Below, piece by piece: positions 33,469 through 42,444 of a stretch of DNA of 64,000 bases. Location of the stretch: NCBI RefSeq assembly GCF_030433855.1, contig NZ_JARUXC010000004.1:62001-126000 (forward strand). Reading direction: 5' to 3'. Both the position numbers and the translations under genes were made by a program. The DNA comes from Agreia sp. PsM10 (GTDB taxonomy: Bacteria; Actinomycetota; Actinomycetes; Actinomycetales; Microbacteriaceae). Every line of letters begins with the position of its first letter. The stretch's first letter is position 1. The notes under the pieces are model-generated. The model was not told the origin of the DNA and did no database searches. It worked only from the letters and a program-made list of their open reading frames with translations.

Positions 33469-34794
33469 GTGAGTTCACCGCGATTGACCCGTCGACTCAC
33501 GCTGGGCGACGCGGTCTTCATCGGTCTCGGATCGATGATCGGCGCCGGTGTCTTCGCCGTGTTCCAGCCGGCCGCGCAGACCGCGGGCGTGGGCCTGCTC
33601 GTGGGACTGGTGATCGCGGCCGTCGTCGCCTTCTGCAACGCGCACTCCTCGGCGCGGCTCGCGGCGCAGTACCCCTCGGCCGGCGGAACCTACGTCTACG
33701 GCCGCGAGCTCCTCGGTCCGTGGTGGGGGTTCGCCGCCGGCTGGAGCTTCGTCGTCGGCAAGACCGCCAGCTCGGCCGCCATGGCGATGACCTTCGCGGC
33801 CTACGCCGTCCCGTCACCGTGGTCGCGCCTGGCCGCGGTCGCGGTGGTGGTCGTGCTGGTCACGGTGAACCTCTTCGGCATCACGCGCACCGCGTTTCTC
33901 ACCCGGCTGATCGTGGTGCCGGTGCTGGCCCTGCTCGCCGTGGTCGTCGCATCCGGGGTTCTCGGCGGAGCGACAAGCGGAGCGTTCGTGCCCGAATCCC
34001 TCCAATCGTGGTTCGGCGCGGGCGCAGAATGGCGGCATTCGGGCACGAACACGGGCAGCCAGGGCGGCCCGTCGGGTGACGCCTTCGCCGTGCTGCAGTC
34101 GGCGGGCCTGCTGTTCTTCGCCTTCGCGGGGTACGCGCGCATCGCCACCCTCGGCGAGGAGGTGCGCGACCCGGCCCGCACGATTCCGCGGGCGATCGGC
34201 ATCGCCTTCGCGGTCGTGGTGGTCGTCTACGCCGCCGTCGGCGTGACGGCGCTCGGTGCGCTCGGCGCATCCGGTCTCGCGGCCAGCGACAATCCGCTCG
34301 TCGACGTCGTGACGGCCAATGGATGGGCGTGGGCCTCGCCGCTGGTGCGTATCGGGGCCGCTCTCGCCTCGCTCGGTGCGCTGTTGGCGCTCATCACGGG
34401 AATCGGCCGCACGAGCTTCGCCATGGCGCGCGAGGGCGATCTGCCGCGCTGGTTCAGTGCCGTGCATGCCCGCTACAGCACGCCGTATCGGGCGGAGATC
34501 GCGGTCGGCGTCGTGGTGGTCGTGCTCGTGCTCATCGCCGATCTGCGCGGAGTGATCGCCTTCTCGTCGTTCGGCGTGCTGCTGTACTACTTCGTGGCCA
34601 ACGTGGCGGCATTCCGGCAGCGGCGCGAGTTCACGGGTAAGCGGGCGCGCACCCTCGGGCGTGCGGTGAGCGTCGTGGGCGCGATCGGCTGCGCGGTGCT
34701 CGTGGTCACGCTGCCGCTGCCGGCCGTCGTGACCGGTGCCGCGGTCGTGCTCACGGGCTTCGCGCTGCGGGCCGCTCGGCGGGCACGTGTCTGA
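33469..34794 (+). CDS. APC-superfamily amino-acid permease
   Basis: A 441-residue transporter with about 12 membrane segments. The N-terminal GDAVFIGLGSMIGAGVFAVF is the helix-1 unwound substrate site, PSAGGTYVYGRELLGPWWGF and GYARIATLGEEVRDP are further APC signatures. It likely imports an amino acid for the adjacent PutA or fusion enzyme, though the substrate is not determined. A family B palindrome lies in frame at about residues 172-194 in the loop before helix 6 and adds about 20 residues. Starts at GTG 33469. Confidence 0.9.
   Translation: MSSPRLTRRLTLGDAVFIGLGSMIGAGVFAVFQPAAQTAGVGLLVGLVIAAVVAFCNAHSSARLAAQYPSAGGTYVYGRELLGPWWGFAAGWSFVVGKTASSAAMAMTFAAYAVPSPWSRLAAVAVVVVLVTVNLFGITRTAFLTRLIVVPVLALLAVVVASGVLGGATSGAFVPESLQSWFGAGAEWRHSGTNTGSQGGPSGDAFAVLQSAGLLFFAFAGYARIATLGEEVRDPARTIPRAIGIAFAVVVVVYAAVGVTALGALGASGLAASDNPLVDVVTANGWAWASPLVRIGAALASLGALLALITGIGRTSFAMAREGDLPRWFSAVHARYSTPYRAEIAVGVVVVVLVLIADLRGVIAFSSFGVLLYYFVANVAAFRQRREFTGKRARTLGRAVSVVGAIGCAVLVVTLPLPAVVTGAAVVLTGFALRAARRARV
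33984..34050. repeat. Dispersed repeat family B palindrome inside the APC permease gene
   Basis: Perfect 14-base arms GTTCGTGCCCGAAT and ATTCGGGCACGAAC flank a 39-base centre. It is translated in frame through both arms without a stop. The intergenic copy at 20908-20968 shares the GTGCCCGAAT arms. Confidence 0.8.
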
Positions 34795-34854
34795 TTCAGG
34801 AGGAGCGCGTCACCGTGTGCATAGTGGCGTCGGCCGCGCTCTCCTCCTGAATCA
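34792..34854. terminator. Bidirectional hairpin spanning both stop codons of convergent genes
   Basis: Arms TGATTCAGGAGGAGCGCG (34792-34809) and CGCGCTCTCCTCCTGAATCA (34835-34854) are complementary apart from a two-base bulge. The left arm contains the permease stop and the right arm the helicase stop. Confidence 0.75.
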
Positions 34855-37800
34855 GTTACGGCTGCTGGCGCGAACGAGGCGTGAGCCCTGCCGCTGCACC
34901 CTGTTCTGCGAGAGGGCGAGCTCGAGGCCGCGCTCGATCCACGCGCGGGTCGACTCGGTGAGTCGCGAGTAGCCGAGCACCGACGCCGTCTCGCGCAGCA
35001 GCTCGTCGGAGTCGATCGAGAGCGACTCGGCGAGCAGCAGCTCGATCGCATTCGAGATCTCCTGCGGGCTCACGTCGGTCACGGGCCGCACGGCGGTCGA
35101 GGAGGTGCGACGCGCCCCTCGCCAGGTCGACGCGTCGAGCCCGGCGGGCCACGCGAAGTCGTCGGGCGAGATCGCGAACGCCCCGCGCACGGTCTGCTGC
35201 AGCAGTTCGCGCTTGGCATCGCCCACGCGGCTGTAGTCGAAGCGGCGCGCGATCGTCGACACCAGTCGGTCGACCGGTATCGGCCCCTCCACCTCGAGGA
35301 TGCTCGCGGCCTCGGTCTCGATGATCGGCACGGCGTCGAGGTTGTCGAGCTTCGACTGCGAGTACACCGCGGTGTCGTCTGCAGGCTCGAAGACCGGCAG
35401 TTCGCGCGCGAGGGTCGAGGTCGACGCGGTCGTGGGGAACGCCCTCTCCGCCCGCGCGTCCTCGGCGGCCCGGTCGGCAGCCTTGCCGGCGTCGCGTGCG
35501 GCCTCCACCGCATCCGCGTCGGGCAGGCGTGCGCTCGCCGGGTGATCGACGGCCACGACGATCCGGGCGATCAGCGCGCTGCGGTCGCGGATCCAGGCCG
35601 GTAGCCACGCGCGGATGACGGCGGGCCACGACATCACATCGACGAGCAGGTTCGGCGCTCCGTCGCGGTCGCTCACGGTGGGGCGCGACGCCCAGCCGGG
35701 CCCGTCGACCATCACGGCGACGGCCCACGACGACGCTCCGCGGTGCCGCACCGCGAGGTCAACGGTGAACGAGGAGAGTCCGAGGCCGGTCTCCACCTCG
35801 AGTCCGCGGTCGCGCAGTGCGGTGGCGAGCTCGTCGACGAAGCGTCCCTGGTTGCCGGTGACGGCATCCTGCGCCCCGCCCCGGCCGCCGCCGGGGAGCG
35901 CGCCCGCGCTGCGGGTCGCCGCGAACTCCAGATACGACTTGAGGTCGGCGATGCCCTGCGCGCGCGAGCGGGTGAGCTGGATGTCGGCCGCGTCGAACGA
36001 GCTGAACAGCACCACCTGCCGCTTCGCGCGGGTGACCGCCACGTTGAGCCGGCGCTCGCCGCCGGGCAGGTTGAGCGGCCCGAAGTTCAGGGGCAGGATG
36101 CCCGTGGCCGGGTCTTTCGAGAACGCGAGCGAGAACAGGATGGTGTCGCGTTCGTCGCCCTGCACGTTCTCGAGGTTCTTCACGAAGAGCTCGGAGCCGG
36201 GGGCGGCGAGCAGTGCCTTCTGGATCACCGGATCGGTGCTGTCCTCGAGCTTGTCGAGAATGAGATCGCGCTGCTGCACGTTGAAGCACACGACGCCGAT
36301 CGACTCGCGCATCGTGGCCGGTGCCCGCAGCCGCGACACGATCTCGTCGACGATGGCCTGCGCCTCGACCTCGTTCGTGCGGGTGCGCCCGCGGTCGAAC
36401 GTGCCGTCGACGCGGCGCCAGCCGAGTCCGGTGCCGGCGGTGCCGGTGCCGCTGCTGCCGGCCGCGGCTCCGCTGCGCGGCGACGGCAGGCTCACGAGCT
36501 TGTTGCCGTAGTACGCCGCGTTCGAGAACGCGATGAGGCTCTCGTCCTGGCTGCGGTAGTGCCAGTTGAGCCAGAGCTGCGGCAGCCCGGATTCCACCGA
36601 CTCGGTGAGGATCGACTCGAGGTCCTCGACCACCAGCGGTTCGTCGCGTTCGGGGGCCGGGGTGTCGGGACCCGTCGCATCCACCTGCATGATGCGCGTG
36701 GGAGGCATCTGCTTCGAGTCGCCCACCACGATCACGGCCTTGCCGCGCCCCATCGCCCCGATGGCCTGCGGCACCCTGATCTGCGACGCCTCGTCGAAGA
36801 TCACGAGGTCGAACTCGATGCTGTCGGGGTCGAGGAAGTGCGCCACCGATCCCGGGCTCATGAGGAACACCGGCACGATCGACGTGAGCGCGCGCGGGTA
36901 GCGGCGGGCGACCTCGCGGAAGGCGAGGCCTCCGCGCTTGCGCTCGATCTGGCGGGCGAGCTCGGCGACCTCGCCGCGCAGCTCGTCGGCGTCGAAGGGC
37001 CGCGCCGCCAGCAGCTCGGCGGCCAGTTCGCCGCGCAGCTGCTCGCGCACGAGCGCGCCCTGGTCGCGGTAGGCCGACACGTGCCGATCCTGCGCGTCGC
37101 CGTCGAAGGTGTCGAGATTCGCGGCCGCGAGGCGCTCCTCGAGCGATGCGGTGGCGAGACCCCGCATCAGGGCCTCGGATGCGTCGGTCGGCTCGATCTG
37201 GCCCGTCGCCAGCTGAGTGCTGAAGCCGGCCAGGCCCAGTTCGCGCAGGTGCTCGAGCTGGCGCCTCGTCTCGGTGAAGCGCTGCAGCTGCAGCAGCCCG
37301 GTGGCGCGCACGTCGATGAGCCACGAGACCTCGTCGGTCGCCCAGGCCGAGACCCAGTCGCGGCCGTGAGCCCACTGGCGCACGGTCAGCCCGGTCGCCC
37401 CGACGGCCGAGAGCCAGCGGTTCCAGCTCGCGTCGATGTCGCGCACGATCGCCGCGTCGGCGTCGGTGGTTCCGGGGGCGTCGGCACCGGCGCCGGCACC
37501 CGCGCCGGAGGAGACCCAGCCCCATGCCCTCGGCGTGCGCTTCGCCAGCCAGACCGAGCCGAGCGAGGTGCGCACGGCCGTGTCGAGGATGGTCTTCGCG
37601 TCGGGCGAGTAGGGCTGCCAGCCGGCCGGAAGGACGAGACCCGCCAATGCCGACGCCTGGCGCTGCAGTTCCTGCGCATCCGATCGGGCCGCCTGCAACG
37701 CCACGAGCAGCGGGGTCACGGCCTTGCCGCTCGGCTCGAAGCCGGCGCGCAGCAGGGGCCGCAGGGCGGACCGGATCGAGCGGCGGCGCAGCTCGGGAAG

Positions 37801-39816
37801 GAACCACGCGCCGTCGAGCGCGGTCGAGCGCTCGGCCCATTCGTCGAGCCGGGGCGCCTCGATGGCGGCGGCCGAGGCGTCGGCGAGAGCGGCTGCGTGC
37901 CGCTCGAGATAGTCGGCGAGGCCCGTTCGCAGCGCATCGGATGCCTCGCGCCAGCTCGTGCGGTCGATGGCGGTGAGCGCGTCGGCGGGCGGCAGAAGAC
38001 CTCGCGAGCGGGCGTCGAGCAATCGGGATGCGACGGGCAGCTCGGTCGCCGGGCGCAGGTCTCCGAGAACGAGGCGTGCCTCGGGCGACAGCTCGTCGAG
38101 CCGGGGGCGCACGGCGGCGAGATCGCGCAGCGAATCCGTGACCGGTGCGACCTGCAGCCGGGCGGGATCCGTCGCCCCGACGACGAGCCACGGGTGCGCG
38201 GGGCGCAGGCCGAAGCGCTGGGCTGCCTCACGGAAGTCGCGGGCGATGATGGTGGGACTCTCGTCGGGAGTGGTGGTGAGCCAGCCCGTGGGCACGGCCG
38301 CGGTGGGGCCCTCCCCGAGTGAGGCCAGGGCGTCGTAGGCCGACCACGCCGTGTAGCCGAGCGCGTTCGGCGAGTGCACCCGTGTGGGATGCCGGTCGAG
38401 CTCGGAGATCGCCGCGCGCAGCCGGGTGTCGGCCAGCGCCCACGCGTGCGGATCGGTGGCCACGCGCAGCCGCAGCGACTCGCGCAGCTGCTCGCGGATC
38501 GTGTTCATCGACTGCTTCGCGCCGTGCAGCTCGAGGCTGAACGCACCGAGTCCGATGGCGTCGAGCCGTCGCTTGACCACCTCGAGAGCGGCCTGCTTCT
38601 CGGCCACGAACAGCACGGTCTTGCCCTCGGTGAGCGCGTGCGCGATGAGGTTCGTGATGGTCTGCGACTTGCCCGTGCCGGGAGGGCCCTCGAGCACGAA
38701 GGACTGGCCGCTCGTGGCGCGCACGACGGCGGCCATCTGCGATCCGTCTGCCGCGATCGGCAGCCGCAGGGCAGCCTCGTCGATCGTGGGCCGAGCCTCG
38801 CCGGCCGGTTCCACGAACGTCTCGCCCGGACGCTCGACGAGGTGCCTGACCACGGGGTTCGAGAGCAGGGAGCGCCAGTTGCTGTCGATGTCCTTCCAGA
38901 TCTGGAAGGTGGAGAAGCGCAGGATGGCGAGGCTCACCGACTCCTCGAGTCGGTAGGGCAGCTCGGCCTCCGCGAGCTGGCGGCGGATTCCCTCGAACAC
39001 CGCCTCGATCGCGAGGCCGGAGTCGTCGATCGCCGGCGAGCTGAGCTCGGTGAGGTCGAGCCCCTGCGTGGTCTGGAACCACTGCAGCAGGCACAGATTG
39101 GGCTGCGCGAGGTCGTCGCCGTCGGCGGCGAGGAAGTAGGGGGTGAACGACAAGCCGCCTGTGAGCCGCACCGGCATAAGAAAAAGGGGAGCGCGCGCCT
39201 CGCGCCCATCCGGTCTCGTGTGGACCAGCGTGCCCAGCGTGAGGTACAGGTAGTTGCTGCCGGTCTCCTGCTCGAGCGACTCGGCCTCGCGCTTCATGGC
39301 GCGCAGCTGCTTGCGGTGCTTCTCGTCGTCGAGCTGTGAGAACAGGGTGCGAGAGGTGCGGAAGACGGCGCTCAGCTCGTCGTGCGCGAGGGGCGTGTGC
39401 GAGTCGATGCCGTCGACCCGCTTGCGGCCGGATGCGTCGAGGCCGCTCGAGAGGCGCAGCTTGCGGCCCGCATGCACCGCGTCGTCGATCGAGGGAAGGA
39501 GGCCCGGAGGCACCACGAGGTCGAGTACCTTCTGGGTGCGCGGCATGTTGAGCAGAGGATTGCGCAGGGTGAGGTCGAGCAGGTCGCGCTTCCAGTTGCG
39601 CACGCGGGCGGGGGAGTCGTCGAGGCGCTCCAGCCTGCTCAGCACCTCGGCGTCGGCTGCGTCTTCGACGGGGTTCTGCGGGGCGTCCTGCGGGGCGTCC
39701 TGCACGGCATCCTGTACGGGGGCTTCGATCACAGCGTCGTCGACCGGGGCGTCGCCGTCTTTGATCGGTCCTGCGTGCCTGGCGCGCCTGACCGGCTCGT
39801 CGGTGTTCATGTTCAT
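34852..39816 (-). CDS. Giant DUF4011-type superfamily 1 helicase with nuclease-like and DUF3320 regions
   Basis: A 1654-residue soluble protein. After an acidic low-complexity N-terminus comes the DUF4011 start signature (RDLLDLTLRNPLLNM, about residue 75). Walker A is LEGPPGTGKSQTITN (Lys383), Walker B is LVIFDEASQIRVP (Asp1008, Glu1009), then VVGDSKQMPPT and LWLNWHYRSQDE, and a C-terminal helicase half (GVVCFNVQQRDLI, GDERDTILFSLAFS, RRLNVAVTRAKRQVVLF). A restriction-endonuclease-like domain (about 1320-1430, FVDELATALRDRGLEVE, VDLAVRHRG) and a DUF3320-like tail follow. Start at 39816 has GGGGAGA upstream. Related architectures have been proposed as phage-defence genes; no partner gene is adjacent. 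Confidence 0.87.
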   Translation of the reverse strand: MNMNTDEPVRRARHAGPIKDGDAPVDDAVIEAPVQDAVQDAPQDAPQNPVEDAADAEVLSRLERLDDSPARVRNWKRDLLDLTLRNPLLNMPRTQKVLDLVVPPGLLPSIDDAVHAGRKLRLSSGLDASGRKRVDGIDSHTPLAHDELSAVFRTSRTLFSQLDDEKHRKQLRAMKREAESLEQETGSNYLYLTLGTLVHTRPDGREARAPLFLMPVRLTGGLSFTPYFLAADGDDLAQPNLCLLQWFQTTQGLDLTELSSPAIDDSGLAIEAVFEGIRRQLAEAELPYRLEESVSLAILRFSTFQIWKDIDSNWRSLLSNPVVRHLVERPGETFVEPAGEARPTIDEAALRLPIAADGSQMAAVVRATSGQSFVLEGPPGTGKSQTITNLIAHALTEGKTVLFVAEKQAALEVVKRRLDAIGLGAFSLELHGAKQSMNTIREQLRESLRLRVATDPHAWALADTRLRAAISELDRHPTRVHSPNALGYTAWSAYDALASLGEGPTAAVPTGWLTTTPDESPTIIARDFREAAQRFGLRPAHPWLVVGATDPARLQVAPVTDSLRDLAAVRPRLDELSPEARLVLGDLRPATELPVASRLLDARSRGLLPPADALTAIDRTSWREASDALRTGLADYLERHAAALADASAAAIEAPRLDEWAERSTALDGAWFLPELRRRSIRSALRPLLRAGFEPSGKAVTPLLVALQAARSDAQELQRQASALAGLVLPAGWQPYSPDAKTILDTAVRTSLGSVWLAKRTPRAWGWVSSGAGAGAGADAPGTTDADAAIVRDIDASWNRWLSAVGATGLTVRQWAHGRDWVSAWATDEVSWLIDVRATGLLQLQRFTETRRQLEHLRELGLAGFSTQLATGQIEPTDASEALMRGLATASLEERLAAANLDTFDGDAQDRHVSAYRDQGALVREQLRGELAAELLAARPFDADELRGEVAELARQIERKRGGLAFREVARRYPRALTSIVPVFLMSPGSVAHFLDPDSIEFDLVIFDEASQIRVPQAIGAMGRGKAVIVVGDSKQMPPTRIMQVDATGPDTPAPERDEPLVVEDLESILTESVESGLPQLWLNWHYRSQDESLIAFSNAAYYGNKLVSLPSPRSGAAAGSSGTGTAGTGLGWRRVDGTFDRGRTRTNEVEAQAIVDEIVSRLRAPATMRESIGVVCFNVQQRDLILDKLEDSTDPVIQKALLAAPGSELFVKNLENVQGDERDTILFSLAFSKDPATGILPLNFGPLNLPGGERRLNVAVTRAKRQVVLFSSFDAADIQLTRSRAQGIADLKSYLEFAATRSAGALPGGGRGGAQDAVTGNQGRFVDELATALRDRGLEVETGLGLSSFTVDLAVRHRGASSWAVAVMVDGPGWASRPTVSDRDGAPNLLVDVMSWPAVIRAWLPAWIRDRSALIARIVVAVDHPASARLPDADAVEAARDAGKAADRAAEDARAERAFPTTASTSTLARELPVFEPADDTAVYSQSKLDNLDAVPIIETEAASILEVEGPIPVDRLVSTIARRFDYSRVGDAKRELLQQTVRGAFAISPDDFAWPAGLDASTWRGARRTSSTAVRPVTDVSPQEISNAIELLLAESLSIDSDELLRETASVLGYSRLTESTRAWIERGLELALSQNRVQRQGSRLVRASSRN

Positions 39817-39967
39817 GGTGCGTGTCTCCCCTTGCATCCAGTGTCGCCTCTGTGTGCTGGAGGAAAGATGTGCCGAGCCGTGCAGGGCGAAACCGGGAGG
39901 GGACTGCCGTGGTTTCCATGGTCGCGGGGGGTCTGTCAAGGCGGGGTGGCCGCGGAGGGAACATCCC

Positions 39968-39973
39968 TACCCT
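39968..39973 (+). promoter_or_regulatory. -10 hexamer of a leaderless promoter
   Basis: TACCCT followed by six bases and the ATG at 39980. Confidence 0.5.
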
Positions 39974-39979
39974 CGAAGC

Positions 39980-40336
39980 ATGAAGCACATCATGTACGCA
40001 GAGAAGACACTGATGATCGGCGACGACGCGGCCGACCTGGCGATCGAGTATGCGGCGGTGCTTGCCAACCTCAGCAAGGCCGACACGATCACGCTGAACG
40101 CCTTCGACGGCGACGGGGACACCGTCGAGGCGAAGCTGCTGCTTAACTCGGGAACCAATATCGTCGCGGCCACGAGCCACAACAGCCTCGAAGAGCCCGA
40201 CAACTCGGAGGCGATCGCATACATCCGCGAGCAGATGGTCGCTCTGAGCTCTCCCCGCTACGCGATGCCGCACGCCGGCGGCGACGGCTCCGACGCGGTG
40301 GACATCGACATGGATCTGGACGGCATCGACCGCTAG
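39980..40336 (+). CDS. Small acidic hypothetical protein
   Basis: A 118-residue soluble protein: MYAEKTLMIGDDAADLAIEY, a middle strand pair (TITLNAFDGDGDTVEAKLLL, NIVAATSHNSLEEPDNSEA) and an Asp-rich end (DAVDIDMDLDGIDR). No named family recognised. It is divergent from the giant helicase (163 bases between) and leaderless. Confidence 0.65.
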   Translation: MKHIMYAEKTLMIGDDAADLAIEYAAVLANLSKADTITLNAFDGDGDTVEAKLLLNSGTNIVAATSHNSLEEPDNSEAIAYIREQMVALSSPRYAMPHAGGDGSDAVDIDMDLDGIDR

Positions 40337-40350
40337 CGCCGCTCACCCGC

Positions 40351-40442
40351 GCCGGTCGAGTCGTGAGGAACGAGCGTATCGAGACCATCACCCGGTGATC
40401 TCGATACGCGGGCTCCTTCGTCGCGCCGCTACTCGATCGGCG
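40351..40442. repeat. Dispersed repeat family D palindrome, copy 1
   Basis: GAGGAACGAGCGTATCGAGA pairs imperfectly with a downstream inverted arm (ATCTCGATACGCGGGCTCCT). It resembles the copy at 44571-44664 over its whole length. First of three palindromes filling the gap 40337-40628. Confidence 0.8.
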
Positions 40443-40459
40443 AAAGTGGTTTCGCGACC

Positions 40460-40532
40460 AAGTGAGGACAACGTTGTTGCCTCGGACAAAACCGGTGGTT
40501 CGAGGTGCCTTACGAGAGGTTTGTCCTCACTT
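40460..40532. repeat. Palindrome with AAGTGAGGACAA arms
   Basis: Perfect 12-base arms AAGTGAGGACAA (40460-40471) and TTGTCCTCACTT (40521-40532) flank 49 bases. Lies directly next to the following palindrome. Confidence 0.65.
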
Positions 40533-40606
40533 CAACAGGACAGATTGTCGGGCTGCGGCGTGTCGGCGTGCGCCACGCCGACGCGGGCGCGATCTGTCCT
40601 GTTGAA
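40531..40606. repeat. Nested palindrome, probable terminator of the GntR gene
   Basis: Outer arms TTCAACAGGACAGAT (40531-40545) and ATCTGTCCTGTTGAA (40592-40606) are a perfect 15 bp; an inner stem GTCGGCGTG/CACGCCGAC lies at 40562-40582. It ends 22 bases before the GntR stop and could terminate that operon. Confidence 0.65.
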
Positions 40607-40628
40607 CCGCGCCGGAGCACGGGGGAGG

Positions 40629-41009
40629 TCAGCGGAGCTTGAGGGCCTGCGCTACCAGTTCGAGGGCCTCGTCGGGGGCCAGGCCCAGCGAGCGGGTCTT
40701 CGCGGCGTAGTCCGCGGCGGCGTGCTGGGCCGCCCGGTGCGCGGCGTCGCCCTGCGCCGATACCAGGGTGCCTCCCCGGCCATGGGTCTCGACGATGCCA
40801 TCGGCCTCGAGCTCCTTGTACGCGCGGGCCACAGTGTTCGCCGCGAGGTCGAGGCGTTCGGCCAGGGCGCGCACCGGCGGCAGCCGGTAGCCGGCGGGCA
40901 GCTCGCCCGAGGTGGCCAGCTCGAGAACGTGAGCCCGCAGCTGCTCGTACGGGGGTGTGCCGCCTGCGGCATCCACCGACCAGTCGCCGGGGAACCCGGC
41001 GTCAGGCAT
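40629..41009 (-). CDS. GntR-family transcriptional regulator, YtrA subfamily
   Basis: A 126-residue regulator: winged helix-turn-helix with PPYEQLRAHVLELATSGELP, GYRLPPVRALAERLDLAANT and ARAYKELEADGIVETHGRGG, then a short helical tail rather than a full ligand domain, as in YtrA-type GntR proteins that usually control ABC transporters. The ATG at 41009 overlaps the end of the alarmone synthetase gene by eight bases, so the two are coupled. Its target here is not evident. Confidence 0.88.
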   Translation of the reverse strand: MPDAGFPGDWSVDAAGGTPPYEQLRAHVLELATSGELPAGYRLPPVRALAERLDLAANTVARAYKELEADGIVETHGRGGTLVSAQGDAAHRAAQHAAADYAAKTRSLGLAPDEALELVAQALKLR

Positions 41010-41817
41010 CGGATGCCTCGGGCTGCTCGGGCGCGTCGGTGTCGGCCCGCCCACGATCGGCCAGCGACTCGAGCAGCGCCTTCGGAACGATGAGCCGCTC
41101 GAGGTCGCCGAACGGAACCGCGCCCTCGTCGGCCCGGTCGTCGGCGCTGTTGCTGAGTGCCCGCACCTGCGTGTGCAGGTTCTGCATCTTCAGGTCGAGG
41201 CGGTTCGCCGTGTCGGCCGCATCTTTCAGCTCGTCGAGCAGCGTGGCCGGAACCTCGCGGTTGTACTTGTAGTAGATCTTGTGCTCGAGGCTGGCCCAGA
41301 AGTCCATGGCGATGGTGCGGATCTGGATCTCGACCGGAACCTGCTCCACTCTGTCCGACATGAAGACGGGCACCGACACGATCAGGTGCAGGCTCGTGTA
41401 GCCGTTGGCCTTGGGGTTCGCCACATAGTCGCGCTCGGCGATCACCGTGAGGTCGACCTGGCTCGCGAGCATGTCGCGGATCTTGTAGATGTCGCTCAGG
41501 AAGCTGCACGTGATGCGGATTCCGGCGATGTCGTGGATGCAGTCGCGGATCACCGCGGTGTCGATCGCGACCCCCTTGCGACGCGCCTTCTCGAGAATCG
41601 AATCGGGCGATTTGAGCCTCGAGTTCACGTGCTCGATGGGGTTGTAGTCGTGCACGTGGTTGAACTCCTCGCGCAGGATGTTGATCTTCGTCATCACCTC
41701 GTCGATGCCGAACTTGTACGACATCATGAAGCGCGTGAACTCGGCCCGCAGGTCGCGGATCTCGGCCTCCGTGCGGGGCGGCTCGGTGACGGGCGGGGTG
41801 TCTGAAGGGGCGTGCAC
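41002..41817 (-). CDS. Small alarmone synthetase (RelA/SpoT domain, (p)ppGpp synthetase)
   Basis: A 271-residue single-domain GTP pyrophosphokinase of the YjbM/YwaC type. Motifs are KSPDSILEKARRKG, IHDIAGIRITCSFLSDIYKI, NPKANGYTSLHLIV and VEIQIRTIAMDFWASLEHKI. It transfers pyrophosphate from ATP to GDP/GTP and has no hydrolase or TGS/ACT domains. Translation starts at GTG 41817; CAGACT stands six bases before it. The GntR gene is coupled downstream. Confidence 0.92.
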   Translation of the reverse strand: MHAPSDTPPVTEPPRTEAEIRDLRAEFTRFMMSYKFGIDEVMTKINILREEFNHVHDYNPIEHVNSRLKSPDSILEKARRKGVAIDTAVIRDCIHDIAGIRITCSFLSDIYKIRDMLASQVDLTVIAERDYVANPKANGYTSLHLIVSVPVFMSDRVEQVPVEIQIRTIAMDFWASLEHKIYYKYNREVPATLLDELKDAADTANRLDLKMQNLHTQVRALSNSADDRADEGAVPFGDLERLIVPKALLESLADRGRADTDAPEQPEASDA

Positions 41818-41835
41818 AGCCGAAGTCTGCCAGTG

Positions 41836-42264
41836 CTACCTGCGGATCAGGTTCGAGAGGACTATGGCGCTGCGGGTGTGGTCGACGTTCGGCGCGATGC
41901 GCACCTTCTCGAGAGCCAGCTCCAGGCTCGGGATGTCGCGCGAGCGCATGTGCACGATCGCGTCGGCGCTGCCCGTGACGGTTCCCGCATCGACGACCTC
42001 GGGCACAGACGAGAGGATGCGTTTGAGCTCGGCGGGCGCGACCGTTCCGCGGCAGAACAGCTCGACATACGCCTCGGTCACGGTGCCGTCGAGAGTGGGG
42101 TCGAGCTGGATGGTGAAGCCGCGGATGATGCCGCTGCCCACGAGCCGGTCGATGCGTCTCTTCACAGCAGAGGCCGAGAGCCCGATGACCTGTCCGATAT
42201 CGCCGTACCCGGTGCGGGAATTCAGCTTGAGCAGGTCGAGAATCTTGTAATCCAGGGCGTCCAT
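41836..42264 (-). CDS. Lrp/AsnC-family transcriptional regulator
   Basis: A 142-residue regulator: N-terminal helix-turn-helix (LDYKILDLLKLNSRTGYGDI, GLSASAVKRRIDRLVGSGII) and a C-terminal RAM domain (VTEAYVELFCRGTVAPAELK). It is divergent from the ddaH-rocD operon, which it probably controls in response to an amino acid such as arginine or ornithine. The ATG at 42264 is chosen because TATCCT lies six bases before it (leaderless). Confidence 0.9.
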   Translation of the reverse strand: MDALDYKILDLLKLNSRTGYGDIGQVIGLSASAVKRRIDRLVGSGIIRGFTIQLDPTLDGTVTEAYVELFCRGTVAPAELKRILSSVPEVVDAGTVTGSADAIVHMRSRDIPSLELALEKVRIAPNVDHTRSAIVLSNLIRR

Positions 42265-42270
42265 ACCCCG

Positions 42271-42276
42271 AGGATA
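42271..42276 (-). promoter_or_regulatory. -10 hexamer of a leaderless promoter for the Lrp gene
   Basis: TATCCT on the minus strand, then six bases and the ATG at 42264; identical hexamer and spacing to putA. Confidence 0.55.
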
Positions 42277-42284
42277 CGCGGAAT

Positions 42285-42388
42285 TGTTGCACGGGCAGGG
42301 AGTTCGCGCACAAGAACTGCGTTGAACGATCGTCACGCGCGGATTGCCGCATGCAAGACTGGTCTCAGGCGTGCCCGGCTGTGCAACA
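42285..42388. promoter_or_regulatory. Possible Lrp operator half-sites in the divergent region
   Basis: TGTTGCAC (42285-42292) and its inverted complement GTGCAACA (42381-42388) flank the region between the Lrp gene and ddaH, with GGGCA/TGCCC next to them. Spaced half-sites of this kind would suit looping by an Lrp octamer. Speculative. Confidence 0.3.
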
Positions 42389-42444
42389 GGCCTGGGCCAC
42401 TGGACTCAGTCCGCCTCCCGTGACAATCCTCGGAGGAACTCCCC

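Noticed and set aside
40337-40628. Possible CRISPR array or small RNA from the cluster of repeats
   Set aside because: The three palindromes differ from each other and have no regular spacers; a dispersed-repeat explanation fits better.
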